64,000 nt of DNA from Gremmenia infestans (GCA_032629725.1 JAFEVB010000032.1:496001-560000), one strand, 5' to 3'; positions 45,125-57,269 are shown, counted from the first letter of the stretch. Made by a program: numbers and translations. Notes: generated from the letters alone by a model not told the origin.

Positions 45125-45961
45125 ATGCGGTCCATACTCCCTCTTATAACCCTGAGCGCGCTGCTCGCTCCAGTACAATCTCTGTTCTTCTATATCGACG
45201 GCACAACACCGAAATGTTTCTTCGAGGAGCTGCCCAAGGATACCCTCGTCGTGGGCCACTACAGTGCGGAGGAATACGATGCAGAATATGAGAAGGCGTG
45301 GGTGAAGCATGATGGGCTCAGCATCGCCATTTCTGTCGATGTAAATCCCCCAAAACCATTCTCCCTATTTATTGCCCCCCTTTTCCCTGCGTAGAGAGCA
45401 ATGTACTAACAGGCCTCGCCAAACCAGGAAGTCTTCGACAACGACCACCGCGTAATTAACCAAAAAGGCTCTTCATCCGGCCGCTTCACCTTCACAGCCG
45501 CCGATTCAGGCGACCACAAGATCTGCTTCACGCCCTCGTCGACATCCGGCGGACAGGGCTGGCTTTCGGCGCTGCACCCCATGGGCGGCATCAAGTTGAC
45601 GCTGGATCTGGCGATTGGGGAGACGAGCGCGATCGAGAGCACGGATAAAGGCAAGATCCAGGATATTGTGCAGAAGGTTAAGGATTTGAATGGGCGCTTG
45701 GCCGATATTAGACGGGAGCAGGTGTTCCAACGTGTAAGCTTATTATACTTCTACGAGATAGGGGATCGAAGCTGGATACGCGAATATGAGTGATTACTGA
45801 CTTTTGCACAGGAACGAGAGGCTGAATTCAGAGATCAATCTGAGTCGACGAATTCAAGGGTTGTCAGATGGACGTTGGTTCAGCTGGTAGTGCTGGGAAT
45901 TACCTGCGCGTGGCAGCTCTCTCACCTCAGGTCTTTCTTCATCAAGCAAAAGTTGACTTAA
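45125..45961 (+). CDS. p24/EMP24-family cargo receptor (Erp-type)
   Basis: Type I membrane protein of COPII/COPI vesicles between ER and Golgi. Exons 45125-45340, 45428-45733 and 45812-45961 encode 223 aa. Signal peptide about residues 1-19, then a GOLD domain opened by LFFYIDGTTPKCFFEELPKDT and holding the paired cysteines (KCFF and HKICF). A coiled-coil neck follows (KGKIQDIVQKVKDLNGRLADIRREQ), then one transmembrane segment (WTLVQLVVLGITCAWQL). The tail SFFIKQKLT has both the FF export motif and a KXKXX retrieval signal. Features point to the p24-alpha/gamma (Erp) side rather than to Emp24 or Erv25, but the exact paralogue is uncertain. Confidence 0.94.
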
Positions 45962-46599
45962 TTTTGGGCTATGTAATGTGTCTCTGAATTAGACGGCTTT
46001 CCTTATTATTGTAAGCTATGGAAAGTTATGGGAAGGCATGGGACTGGGCGTCGTAGGCATTGCAAAATGCACAAATTAAGCGTATCATATCACATAATGA
46101 ATTCATCACATAGAAATTAATCTGTAACTTTTCCATTTATAGTGCTAGTAGACCTGAAAACCTCAAGCTCAATGCATCTATTTCACCCGTTCGCCACTGC
46201 CTTGCTCCGAACTAGAAAGCTATAACTATCGTGAAGTCCCTTCCTTGCTACCAGGACCGGACCGTCTTTGTACGCTGAGGTGCCATGAAAGGGAATGCGA
46301 TGCTGATGAGGTAAAAGAAATCATGATATTAATCTGGAAGTAATCTGACATACGCCATACCCCGAGAGACCGTAGATTGGCGGGTGTACGCAGCGTGGCT
46401 GACTGAGGTGGGACGTGTATAGACAAACAGCGGGTCACATCTGCTCGGGGCAGATGTAGAAGGCGTGCAGTACTGCTGAAAAGCAGAAAGATTGGTATGT
46501 GATTAGGAGGGTGTCGAAAGCAGTTTCTATTAACGCCTTCGGAGAAATGAGAATTGGTATTTGGGGGCCATGGATCGATCTTGGTATTTGCTGGTCCAG
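45962..46599. other. Convergent 3' spacer, p24 and casein kinase I
   Basis: Contains the 3' flanks of both genes. A 125-codon minus-strand frame (46226-46603) overlaps the kinase end in another phase and is not called. Confidence 0.45.
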
Positions 46600-48215
46600 T
46601 CAAGGGGATATATTCATCCTAGAATGAATCAGTAAATATGTCTTATATGGACCGTTAGGCGCAACTAACCGCAGCATAGGGTCTTCATGAACTTCTGGAA
46701 GCCCGTCGGTTGTGGGTCCTGGTTTCTGCTCTGGGGTTGTGGGTTCATGTTCGGTTGGGGCGTCATCCTCTGGGGCAGGTTGTTCGAGCTGTTCTGGAAC
46801 TGTGCCTGGGTTGAGCCGGTTGGAGTAGCGACGTCTTGGAGGCCCCCCCGCCGCTCCGCTGCTGCGTTTTGGGACCAACCCGCCTTGGGCGTTTGGTCGA
46901 TCGCGCGTTTTGCCCATCCCCGGCTTGATTGGGGACGGTGGCGGGGGTTGCGCGGCGTTTAAACGGGCGGTAGTGAGGCCACCAGGTGTGCTGTTTCCTG
47001 CTCGTGTTGTTCCATGTAATTCTCTTTGCGATGCACCTGGGACCGCATTAGGGTGATGTAGCATATTGTGAGATGGGTGCTGCTTCATGGCCTCCCAACC
47101 TTTGCCATTGTTGAGCTTCATCCAGTCGTACTCGCCATCCTCTACTTCGCCCGTATTCTTCAACGCTTGGGTGAAGAGGTCTCGAAGATAGTCGTAGTCA
47201 GGAGTATCCTCAAAGCCAAGATTACGAACGTAACTCAGATATTTGTTGAGCTCCTCCGGGAAACCATCACACAGGTCCTTGATGGCAGTCGTCTGCTTCT
47301 TCTCTCCAATCTTCTCGTACTTCTGCTTGTTTGTAGCAGCCTTAAGACCTTGCCATGGTAAGCCTCCTCGGAGAAAATACATGAAAACATGACCTAAAGC
47401 CTCGAGATCGTCTCGTCTTGACTGTTCACGTCCCAAATGTGTATTGATACTCATATATCTCGCAGTTCCAGAGAGAGATTTTCGTTCGCGGTAGGGAATG
47501 TGTTGCTTTGTCTTCGGGTCTCGGTATTGTTTCGCCATGCCAAAATCCACCACATGTATCACATTAGCTGACTTGGAGCCGGGCCGACCTATGAGGAAGT
47601 TATCGGGCTTGATGTCTCGGTAGATGAGGTTCTTCTCATGAATCGTTTGAACCCTCGACAGCTGCGGTAGTTAGCAACAGGAATTCGTTAAAGTAATATC
47701 ACTACATACCATCTGCTTCGCTACCATTACAACAGTCTTGTTTGAGAATCTCCGATTGCAGTGGTCGAAGAGGTCCTCGAGTGAAGGCCCAAGCAGGTCG
47801 ATGACCAGAATATTGTGTAGGCCTTCTTGGCCAAAGTAATAAACATTAGGGATTCCAGCTGTCTTCACGTCAGTCCTGCGCTTTCTATCGACGGATTTGG
47901 CATTCTTACGGCAACCAACGAGGATTTTATATGTTCGGTACTCATCTCGCAACTGAGGTGCATCGCTCTTTCTGGGCTCCTAGAGTAAGAAGAGCTGTAA
48001 GCATAGGATCGTAATGTCATCCGCCTATGCCACTGCACATAGAGCGGTACCGGCATGGTCTTTACTGAGTTAGGGATGAGACATACGAATTTAATAGCAA
48101 CTTGTTGATTGTTCAACAGGTTCGTCCCCTCGAATATTACACCGAATGATCCCTCGCCGATTTTCTTGCCCACCCGGTAGTGGACACCGACAACATTCGA
48201 AGATGAGGAGGCCAT
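46600..48215 (-). CDS. Casein kinase I (YCK1/2-like)
   Basis: Ser/Thr kinase of the YCK/CkiA branch of CK1. Exons 48215-48087, 47979-47910, 47858-47710 and 47661-46600 give 469 aa. A further possible 51-nt intron (46619-46669) would give 452 aa with the same last residues MNISP. Seen: glycine loop IGEGSFGVIFEG, VAIKF-EPRKSDAPQLRDEYRTYK, GIPNVYYFGQEGLHNILVIDLLGPSLEDLFD, catalytic HEKNLIYRDIKPDNFLIG, VDFGMAKQYRD, and the CK1-specific LSGTARYMSINTHLG in place of APE. A Pro-rich basic tail follows. Unlike yeast Yck1/2 no cysteine pair for palmitoylation is visible at the C-terminus, so membrane attachment is unclear. The leader upstream includes Pro-type simple repeats and a G-rich tract. Confidence 0.93.
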
Positions 48216-49869
48216 CGGAAGGATGGATAGTGGAAGAGGAAGCTCGTCGTGGAGCTCGACGGCGGATTGAGGATCAACGTTGTTGGATGGAGTTGTGAAG
48301 CCTAACCAAAGAACGCGAGACTGAGTTGGGTTGGCACGCGACGACTGTGGCAAGGAACGTTCAGCGTGACTCGTCTCCCCCACAAGAAAAAAGAACCCCG
48401 ACGATGATGGTATCCTCCTGCAACGTCAACGACGACCAGAAGTTGTTGTCGTGGATGTAGATAAAAGGTTTGCTGGCGAGGTGAGGTTGTCGGATTGGGG
48501 GCTGGCTGGATGGCTGGCTGTCCCGAATTGGATTGGTGGTGCTCGGCGGTGAACGACGTGTGGATGTGGATGTGGGTATGGGTTCAGGTGCAGGAAGGAA
48601 GGAAAGCATACAATTGGAGGGAAGGACAAGTTACTGGTGGAAACTGCTTGTGGGTGAATCAGTGGCCCGTGGCAGCGCACAGATGGATAGACTGTGCGGA
48701 TCTCGAGAGCAACAATAACAGGAGGCAGAACAGAGCAGAGCAGAGCACAGAAGAGCAACTGTACGGACCGGCATGTAGCAGTAAAACGAAATTACTGAAG
48801 CAAAAGCTAGGTACAGGTAGGTAGGGAAAAGGGAGGAGCGGAGCGACAAATGATCCCGGTGATGTCTGCCTTGCTGCCTTAGGAAGCTTAATGTCAGCCG
48901 AGTGGATTCGTTGTGAATCTGACCTGACTAGGGGGAAGGGGGGAGGGGGAGGGGGAGGGGACAAACAAAGTTTACTATTAGTACAATAACAGTAACAATA
49001 ACAATCAAATCACGAGGGAGGACCAATTCTAATTAACAGACGGCGAGAACATGGACATCTTCACATATAAATACAAATTGCGTATCGAAGGCAGCAGAGA
49101 ATACCGGTATGTTGCCCTGTTGCCCTGCGCTGTATTCCGAAAAGTCACGCTGTTTCCCTCCTCCATCCAGGGGCTGCCGCTGCCTCCTCAGGGCGCAAAA
49201 GCAAGACAAAAATAGCTGGCTTGGACAAAGCTTGGCAATGTTAAATGCAAAATTCATAGGCAGGCGGCTGTTGCATCTCGAACTTCTCCACACGGTCGGC
49301 AAAAGCAAGCAAGCGCTGTGTCCTTCTTTCATCGTTGCCGGTAAACAACGGCCGGCTTTTGCTTTTCCTTTTTCTCAACCGTACCTATTACCTACTATCT
49401 ACGTATCATAGAACCATGCAGTGGTAATTCACCGTACACCAAAAATCGAGAAGCACATCTCGAGCTCGTAAAGCTCCCTTGACCAGCTATCCTGGTCTTT
49501 AAGATAAGCTTCCGGAAATGGAAGCCGAATTTATCATAGATTCATCCCCCATCCCTTTACCCCTGGACCTCGTCTCGTCATCTTAGAAAGATCCCTGGAC
49601 CGCGTCTGCTGTACCAGTAGTTTCTCCGGCTTCATCTCATATCTAATTTCAGAGGAATGCCGACATGTGATCTGCTCATACTCTAACCAAGTTCTTTACC
49701 TCAGTAAAATGTGTGGACTGCTAATTTACATACAATAATACGCTTCACACCAAACCCATTCTCCCTCCCAATTCGCGTCGCTGTGATTCAAAAGACTTTT
49801 GGGATTCGTAAATGTACAACCAATCCACCCGTGTCATAACCAGAACTTTGCATAGCTATCAAAGCTCAA
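48216..49869. other. Intergenic upstream of casein kinase I
   Basis: Promoter/leader of the kinase gene and 3' flank of NUP133. Includes a strong G-rich tract (48931-48960), TAGGTA-type repeats (48807-48824) and short AACAAT repeats near 48980-49005. No coding sequence is supported. Confidence 0.45.
48931..48960 (+). repeat. G-run tract, G-quadruplex-capable
   Basis: Five runs of four to six guanines separated by one or two adenines in 30 bp, about 720 bp upstream of the casein kinase I start. The kinase sense strand carries the C-rich complement. Confidence 0.85.
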
Positions 49870-52800
49870 TCAATATTGTTTGATAGAGCTTCGGAAGGCT
49901 CCCACACCCCCACTAGTCCTCGCCTTTGGTTTATACGGGTGCTTTGCCCGGAATACACCATCGCTTTTGCCCTTTTCGTTTCGTGCAATGGTCTCCTCGA
50001 GTTCCACCAAATCATATTTCGCATCGTTCATATGCTTCCCATCCTCCGTCTCCCCTGCAATCTCTCTAGCGTAGTCCTGTTTTGCTTGTTCTAGAATACT
50101 CGAGTACCAATTAACCAATCGATGTTTCTCAATGTGCTGATGGAAATGATCATCTTCGATCTGGTAGTCCCTACAGACCTGATCCCTCCTGCTTTCGTCC
50201 GCACCAGAGAAACGAGAATCTAGGTCGTCGGTACCAGCATGCTCAATCTTCAATGGGTCGATTGGCAACACAGAAGAATTGCTCTCGAATAGACCTATCA
50301 TTGTTAGCACCGGGGAACCAATATACAGTGATCCTTAACTTACGATTTTTCAGACAGGCTCTGAATGTCCGGTACAGGTTTGTACTTCTCGACTGTTCAG
50401 AAACCTGCTCGTCGTCCTTCATATCTGTGTTATTGATCACAGACCATGGATCCCTCAACATACATCTTCGCCAGATCACACGTTGCGTCAAGGTCCGCTC
50501 TTTTTCGTCCGTGATTCCATGTCGAGTTGCTTGTAATGCCAGATAGAACTGCTGGTCTGTAAATGAATTCTGATCCGCTGAAGTATCGTCGCCCATCAGG
50601 GTAAGAAGGTCCACTAAAGAGAGAGCATCCATGGCTGTGTGTCTGATGAGATTAGCCATTTGTTGTTCCAAGGTCTTGGAAAAGGTCGGCTGGTGCTTCA
50701 AGTCTCTGAAGCGATATGCTTCGAGCGCTAGCTGAAGTTCCGCATTCTCGTCAATTGCGGCACCAATCGAAGGGAGGATGTAGTCGTAGACCGTGTCTTG
50801 AATCCTGATCAGGCCAAGTTGGTCCTGTGTTTTAGTAAGTTCAGTCCTGCGTCCATCCGGAATCAATATGCCGTTCTCCTGACTGTAACTTCTACCAGCT
50901 AATCGAGCCAGCTTCCCGATACTCAATTCGATCTTCTTGCTCCAAACGTTCTGCTCTCGCGTTAAGCCGACGTCGAGAAGTGCTTTTGCGGCTTGGTCAA
51001 AATCGTTCTCACGATCGATTTCGTGTATCCACGCCACTTTCGCATACTCGGGTTTTGCGCGTAAGAACGAAGTCAAGTATTCCTGTTGTTCTTGAAAATG
51101 GTCGAGAAGGGTGTCCATGGAACTGATGTCTATCTGTAATTCGTAGAAAGCTGCAGCCCATCTTTTTCCAAACTTGTCGAAATAGTGTGCAATCTTTTTT
51201 CTGACCTCCTTGGCATTTGGCTTCGTTTTATTTAATTCGACAAAAGTGACCCGTGCAAGGGTTTTGAGGACCTCAAACTTTTCCGCCAACGCCATAGCCT
51301 CATCGGACCATGCCATGTCATCCTGCAGAGAAGTGATTTGCCTATCCTGGGCTTCTTCCTGTGTTAGGCGGAGCTGGTCCGCCTCGATCTGGAATTGCGG
51401 AGATTCTTGGGCGCGAGATAAACAATAACGAACTCGCTCATTGCTTGTCCGGATTCCCATGTCGACGAGGGTTGGGTATTCATTTCTCAACTTGTTGACC
51501 ACGGCAACGCTGGGTTGGCCTTGCTTCTGGGGTTTATTCCAATACTCCTTCACGAGCTCGTGCGCAAGCTGTAATTGCCTCCTGACAGCGTCCTCAATGA
51601 GATTTGTAGAGGTCCAAAATTCAGGAAGTCCTTCGTAATCAGCGACGAGAACTCCATGTTGCAAAGGCTCGGCCTGAAGACCATACAGCTTGGCATTAGC
51701 TGTTCGAAACGCGAAAGCAGTCTGTAATACTCCCATGACAACGTCATTTGCGTCGCTAAGCATTTCCACGACAAAGGCATGGTCCTTGTGGCCATCCTGA
51801 TATGTATGCTTGATGACTTGCCACGCCCAAGGAACTGCAATCTGGAATGTCGAGACATCGCAAGTGAACCACTTTCTAACACGATCCAGCTCGCCCTCTT
51901 CCGTCACAGGCTCGGTCTTGTAGTCCTCGTGAATACTTTCCACGATATCTGTGATCAAACTGCGCTTTTCGCCTTTCGGCTTCGCAGAGACACGAGCATC
52001 ATGTAGATTCCAAACAGTCGTAGCTGCTGCCATTTTCTCGGCATCACAAAGTAGTTTCCATCTTGTAGCTCGATCTAACTCAACACCACTGGAGTTCAAA
52101 TACTGCGCGAGGTCATGCAGAGCCACTGACCGTTGTTTGAGGCTGTCTGCAAAGTTTGGTTGCACAGAAAGGATATGTGGATTCCGAGAACATAATATGT
52201 CCTTGCTTAAAGTCAATGCCGCTTCACTGAGTTCGCTAGCAAGGAACGGTAGCTCCGGCCGTACAGAAAAACTGATTGGGTTTTCCTTTACACTTCCAAA
52301 GTAAACGGCCTGTTCAAGTTTGCTCTTGGCAGTCACTTGCTGAGTGTAGGCAGAAGTGCGGTTAGAGTAATCGGGTGCTGCTACTCGCACTATGCCTCCA
52401 CCTTTACCTCGAACGAGAAGTACTGCCGCAGGGAATCTAGGTTTGTGGCCCTGTGGTTTGAAGATTCCCATTGCATGCGGAGATAGCCCCTGTGGTTCTT
52501 CCATCCCAGATCCGACGACTTCGATACCCGCGTCGTCCCGGAAAAACACAACGTCCTCAAACGTTTGGGGTGACAGATGGCTTTCTGTCATAAGCTGTGA
52601 ATGAGGGGAGCCGTATTGTGCTTCTTCCAATTGTGCTTCCATTGAGATGACAGCTACGGCTCGGTCGAAGACGACATAGGCGTAATGAGCAGGATTTGGT
52701 AGGTAAAGTCGTGTCTTGGAGATCGCATCTTGGTTTACAGGAATCGTATATGATTTGATGGGACGGATCTTATTGATTGTGAGTCCACTTTGTAGCAGTG

Positions 52801-54182
52801 CTACACTAACAAGGAAATAATGGGAAACGTCTCGATCAGTAAGGGACGACAAGAGTAACAGTGGAATACCATCACTTGCTTGAGAATATGACGGTTGTGT
52901 CGGCAGCGTCGTAAATGCGAAGTCGAGAAGCTCAAAAGTTTCGATAAGGAGGTCGCTGAACGCAGGATACGCTTGCTTTATTGTCTGAACGATCGTCTCC
53001 CGCCCATCGGCTTCCGCATTGAGAGAACTATGTCCACCTCGTTGTATGTCCCATGATTGAATCTTGCCTTTTGCAGTTGCCACCACCACTTGTCGTTCGC
53101 CCACTTTCCGGGGTAGATCTGCTCTTACAGCTGCAATGTCCCCGCGATATGCAGAGGTTGATAAAACACTCCTCAAGCTACCGAAAATGCCACCACCGGT
53201 GGATCCAGAGCCTCCACGAAGAAATTGCACAGAGATTGTAGGTCGACCTTGGCCGTCTCTGACGTTCATATATGCAATTCTACCAGTGCTAAAAGCTAGA
53301 ACAAAGCCAGCGGTCTCCGCATTGAGAATCTGAATGACTGTTTCTCCCGAATGCATTCCTGGGATAGACAACTCGATATTGTTTTGTCGCAACCTGAGAC
53401 CCATCGTAGCTGCGCTATCAACTGATTCCCAGTATGTAATTTTGCCGCTTGTGGGAATGACCACGACGAGTCCAGGTTCTGAGGAGGATGTAGAGGGCGA
53501 CACCAGACAGCCAAGAGGGAGGGGGTCGGAAACGTGTTTTGCAGGATGAGGTATATCGAAGACATAGGGGGGAAATTCGGTCGGAGGTTTACAGTAAGGC
53601 CAAACGGTAGCATGAGTATGGGAGAGTATGAGTGCATAACCGCTGTCAGAGTGAATTGATCCATGCTCCCGACCTGGGGAAGTGTATGTTAGATTTGAAA
53701 GCTCAAACAGATGGAAATCACTAACTCGCGGTATTTGCAAGAAGAAGTTTCTCGGGGCCAGAAATAATCCTGCTGACAGTGTAGGTATCGTTCGCCGTCT
53801 ATGGGTAGAATAAAAGATCAGCTATGGATGCTAACTCTAGGGTGGGACCAAGCATTCAACTTACCAGAACTGTACTCCCATCCCCTTTGTTATTACGGTC
53901 GCCCGTCCTAGGTTTCTTCCCTCTCACGGCGATTTGCTTTTGCGGACCGGATATCTCCCTGCTCTCTTGCCTCACAAGTGCTGCTACTGGCTTGGAGGTC
54001 TTCGTCTCCGTCATTTCAAGTGGGCGACCATCAGGCGGTACAAATGTCTCCTTGTTAAGAGTACTCCTCTGTCTCTTAGTCGGAGGTTGAGATATGGAGC
54101 CCTCGTTCGAGAGAGGTCGCTGTCTTCTTCTGCTGGTCCGGATGGAGGCCGCAGGGGTATTTGTTGTCGTGGACGAGAACAT
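49870..54182 (-). CDS. NUP133: Nucleoporin NUP133
   Basis: Y-complex (Nup84/Nup107) scaffold nucleoporin. Exons 54182-53865, 53798-53726, 53673-50344 and 50294-49870 encode 1381 aa, the usual size for moulds. The N-terminal about 100 residues are basic and disordered (RRQRPLS, KQIAVRGKKPRT). A beta-propeller follows (GYALILSHTHATVWPYC, GLVVVIPTSGKITYWES, GRIAYMNV), with FGSLRS in the loop region that in homologues carries a membrane-curvature-sensing helix. The C-terminal 700 residues are an alpha-helical stack. Intron 2 uses a GTTAGT donor and joins NTA to SREHGSIHSDSGYA. The C-terminus ends with a Lys-rich tail (HPYKPKARTSGGVGAFRSS). Divergent from AFG1. Confidence 0.94.
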
Positions 54183-54903
54183 CGTGACGGTCGCTCGAAG
54201 GGGAAAAATGGGGCGATGTTGTATTAGGGAGGAGATCGTGCTAGCTGTCTCGAAATCGCATGATCTAGACGTTGATGCGATGTTGAGACTTGGAAGGTCG
54301 TCGATGCTGCAACTATTTCAAGGTTGTTTACAAGTACTCACACGCAAGTTGACCCGGGGAGGCAGAATTTACGCGCTAAAATTTCACTGGGCGGTCAGTG
54401 GCTGTGCCTACCTACACCTACACCTACGTACAAGTACAGCACACGAAGTAAATATATTATAATACTCGTACACCACATCGTCACGACTCGCATACCCCGA
54501 AGAACTTCGCTCAGGTTCTGGATTTCACGAAAATCGACGTCTGCTTCTTCACTTGCTGGACTCTTGGTCCTCATTCTAGCTATGAAGCTCCACTAAGGAA
54601 CGTATCCGTAGTGTAGTCCTCGTTTGACAGTTTTAGGGTACCTTTCCTAGGAATGGAATGATACAATTCACTATCAGCGTTCTTCTATTCTTGAACTACT
54701 CGTACCTCTCTCTCTCTCTTCATCCATACACATTATCTGGTCCACTGCGACTGACTGCATTATCGAAAGGATCAAATTTTATCTGACAGGGATACGGTCA
54801 AGTGACACAACACCTAAATAAAGTCTTGGTAGATTTCGGAGCTAGATCTGTGACGTCTACATTCTTATCCTCATATTGAGTCCTCAACGATGAATATATC
54901 CAA
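54183..54903. promoter_or_regulatory. Divergent promoter region, NUP133 / AFG1
   Basis: 720 bp between divergent starts, with CCTACC/ACCTAC repeats around 54410-54430, a GGTACC element near 54648 and a CTCTCT tract near 54708-54720. No coding sequence is supported. Confidence 0.5.
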
Positions 54904-57009
54904 ATGTCGGCGAAAATAGCATCCTCAACCACTGCTCTCGCCATCACCAATCCCTTGGTCCTATATCGTAGTCTCCTTCAAAAAAAGACCATAGATCCAG
55001 ATGCATCTCAGTATCGACTTGCGCTGCAACTTCAGAATCTCTACTATTCTCTGAAAGACTATACTCCCCGGACTGAATATGGAAATCGTCTTAAAGCCCT
55101 CAGTCGAGTTGTCGACAAATTTCCAACAAGGGACAATGACCAATCCGTAGCGGTTCCTGGTCATCCATTAAGACGAAATCCGTTATTTGCACACCTATTC
55201 TCTCGAAAAGAGCGCCGTGATACACTCGCTTTGACGCGAGTGCTTACCAATTATGAGGAGGCTATGAACATCAACTCCCCGAGGGGTCTGCTGCTTCATG
55301 GAGAGGTGGGTACAGGCAAAAGTATGATGGTTGACTTGCTTGCCGAATGCCTACCGAATAGCAAGAAAAGGAGGTGGCATTTCAATACTTTCATGTTGGA
55401 AACTCTGGCGCGTCTAGAGCAACGTCGTTTAGAAAGTGCAAATTTGGACTCGGAGCATTCTCTATTATGGTTGGCGAAAGACATGATAGAAAAGTCTCCA
55501 ATTCTCTTCTTGGATGAGTTTCAGTTGCCGGATCGAGCTGCAAGTAAGATTATAAGCAATCTCTTTACCGCATTCTTCCAGCTGGGTGGCGTTCTCGTTG
55601 CATCCTCGAATCGAATGCCTGATGAGCTCTCTAAAGCTAGCGGTATGAATTTCACAGCGCAGACCAAAGGAGCGCTTGTGAGGAATATGTTGGGCTTGAG
55701 TGGTGGAAGACAGCCAAGCACGTTTCCAGCAAATAACGAGTACGCTGCGTTTGTGGAGGTTTTGAAAGCTAGATGTGAGATTTGGGATATGAGAGCAGAA
55801 AAGGATTGGCGACGGAGAGAAGTAGAAGATGCTGAAAATTCAGATATCATCGAGGCGATGCGGGAGGAGTTCGTTGAAGATGTTTCTGGAAAGAGAGGGG
55901 CTTCACCTGGAATCTTCGATATTCAAAGAGATTTATCGAAAGACGAGTCAGCGGCTGAAAAGGCTACAAAACCCAAGGGATATATTCTGTTCTCAGGCAC
56001 TAAGGAAACATGGGACGAAACAGTCAAAGCAGCATTGCCACTGGATATGCAAGATACGATTCCTGAATGGCAATCTACAACCATCATAGTCTATGGTCGA
56101 AAAGTACCAGTACCACGTTACTGTGCGGGAGTCACATACTGGACATTCGCAGAACTCTGTGCCAGTACCTTAGGACCAGCAGACTACATCACCTTAGCGT
56201 CAACTTTTCATACCTTGATTCTGGACAACGTACCAGTTCTTCACCTCTCACAAAAGAACGAAGCAAGACGAATGATCACACTTTTAGACGCTTTGTACGA
56301 AGCACGCTGCAAGCTTATCATCCACGCAGAAGCCGGACCCGACGATCTCTTCTTTCCCGAAACCACCGCAGCGCAAGATGGAAAGAGCCAGCAAGACGAT
56401 AACGACGGCGGTGATGCCGTCTACCCCGAAACACTGTCTGAAGTCTACCAAGACCAAACCTCCCCCTTCAGGCCAAATATCTCAGCGTACACCGAAGAAC
56501 CTAAAGCAGGCTACGACCCAGATGAAGACTCGGATTTTGGCCCTCTGCCTGGTAAAGGGAATGAGATTGGACGACAAGTTGACTTTGGAATGACTAGTTC
56601 TTTCACTGGAGAAGATGAACGGTTTGCGTATAAACGTGCAAGATCACGGTTGTGGGAAATGTGCGGAGCGAGATGGCACGCGAGGTCTGAGCCGAACTGG
56701 TGGAATCCTTTGCCACTGGAAGTAAGAAGATGGGAACGTTCTTCTCAAGCAGATGTAGCTATCCCTGAGGTATCATCTGCTGGCAGTGATGTGAAGATCG
56801 GGGATTCGATTGAACTTGATAAGCCCGCGGGATTGCAGGGAAAGACATTAGAGAAGATGGCAAGCAGACCGAATGGACCATTTCATGAAAAGCGGGATCC
56901 GCCAACCAAGATTGGGTGGACTCATGCTTGGGGAATGATGAAATGGGGAAAGAAGGCTGGGCCTTGGGGTCAAGGACCGGATGGGTTAGACTCTAGAACA
57001 AAGAAGTGA
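54904..57009 (+). CDS. AFG1: AFG1/LACE1-type mitochondrial AAA ATPase
   Basis: Intronless, 701 aa. Afg1 proteins are inner-membrane-associated AAA-type ATPases that help degrade mitochondrially encoded subunits. Motifs: Walker A HGEVGTGKSMMVD (residues about 132-144), HFNTFMLE, Walker B ILFLDEFQ (about 200-207) followed by the sensor segment LVASSNRMPDELSKAS, then YVRFAEL-type WTFAELCASTLGPADYITLAS and LDNVPVLHLSQKNEARRMITLLDALYEARCKL. The protein is about 200 residues longer than yeast Afg1. The excess is an acidic, Pro-rich insert (about residues 480-570) and a Trp-rich C-terminal end (HAWGMMKWGKKAGPWGQG). No clear import presequence is seen at the ATG chosen. Confidence 0.92.
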   Translation: MSAKIASSTTALAITNPLVLYRSLLQKKTIDPDASQYRLALQLQNLYYSLKDYTPRTEYGNRLKALSRVVDKFPTRDNDQSVAVPGHPLRRNPLFAHLFSRKERRDTLALTRVLTNYEEAMNINSPRGLLLHGEVGTGKSMMVDLLAECLPNSKKRRWHFNTFMLETLARLEQRRLESANLDSEHSLLWLAKDMIEKSPILFLDEFQLPDRAASKIISNLFTAFFQLGGVLVASSNRMPDELSKASGMNFTAQTKGALVRNMLGLSGGRQPSTFPANNEYAAFVEVLKARCEIWDMRAEKDWRRREVEDAENSDIIEAMREEFVEDVSGKRGASPGIFDIQRDLSKDESAAEKATKPKGYILFSGTKETWDETVKAALPLDMQDTIPEWQSTTIIVYGRKVPVPRYCAGVTYWTFAELCASTLGPADYITLASTFHTLILDNVPVLHLSQKNEARRMITLLDALYEARCKLIIHAEAGPDDLFFPETTAAQDGKSQQDDNDGGDAVYPETLSEVYQDQTSPFRPNISAYTEEPKAGYDPDEDSDFGPLPGKGNEIGRQVDFGMTSSFTGEDERFAYKRARSRLWEMCGARWHARSEPNWWNPLPLEVRRWERSSQADVAIPEVSSAGSDVKIGDSIELDKPAGLQGKTLEKMASRPNGPFHEKRDPPTKIGWTHAWGMMKWGKKAGPWGQGPDGLDSRTKK

Positions 57010-57269
57010 TGATAGAACTGGAGTCTGGGTTTAGACAAGTCCACGTCGCGTTCAACCGATAGCTGAGTGAGAGTTGCCGAAAACCGTAGTATTTGTAAGG
57101 GGTTTTGTGGGGTATGGCTTCCACTTACAGTGAAGCTCCACGCATTAGATAGTTGCACCGTAGAATCAGCATTGTCAATCATCGCTTCTGTATGCAATTC
57201 GCATATACATACGCCTTAAACACCTCTCAATGCACAAGCCCAACCTTTCCTCCCATCTCCTCATAATCC

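Noticed and set aside
46226..46603. 125-codon minus-strand ORF after casein kinase I
   Set aside because: Would need a phase shift relative to the kinase exon to be its C-terminus; no splice pair gives that phase.
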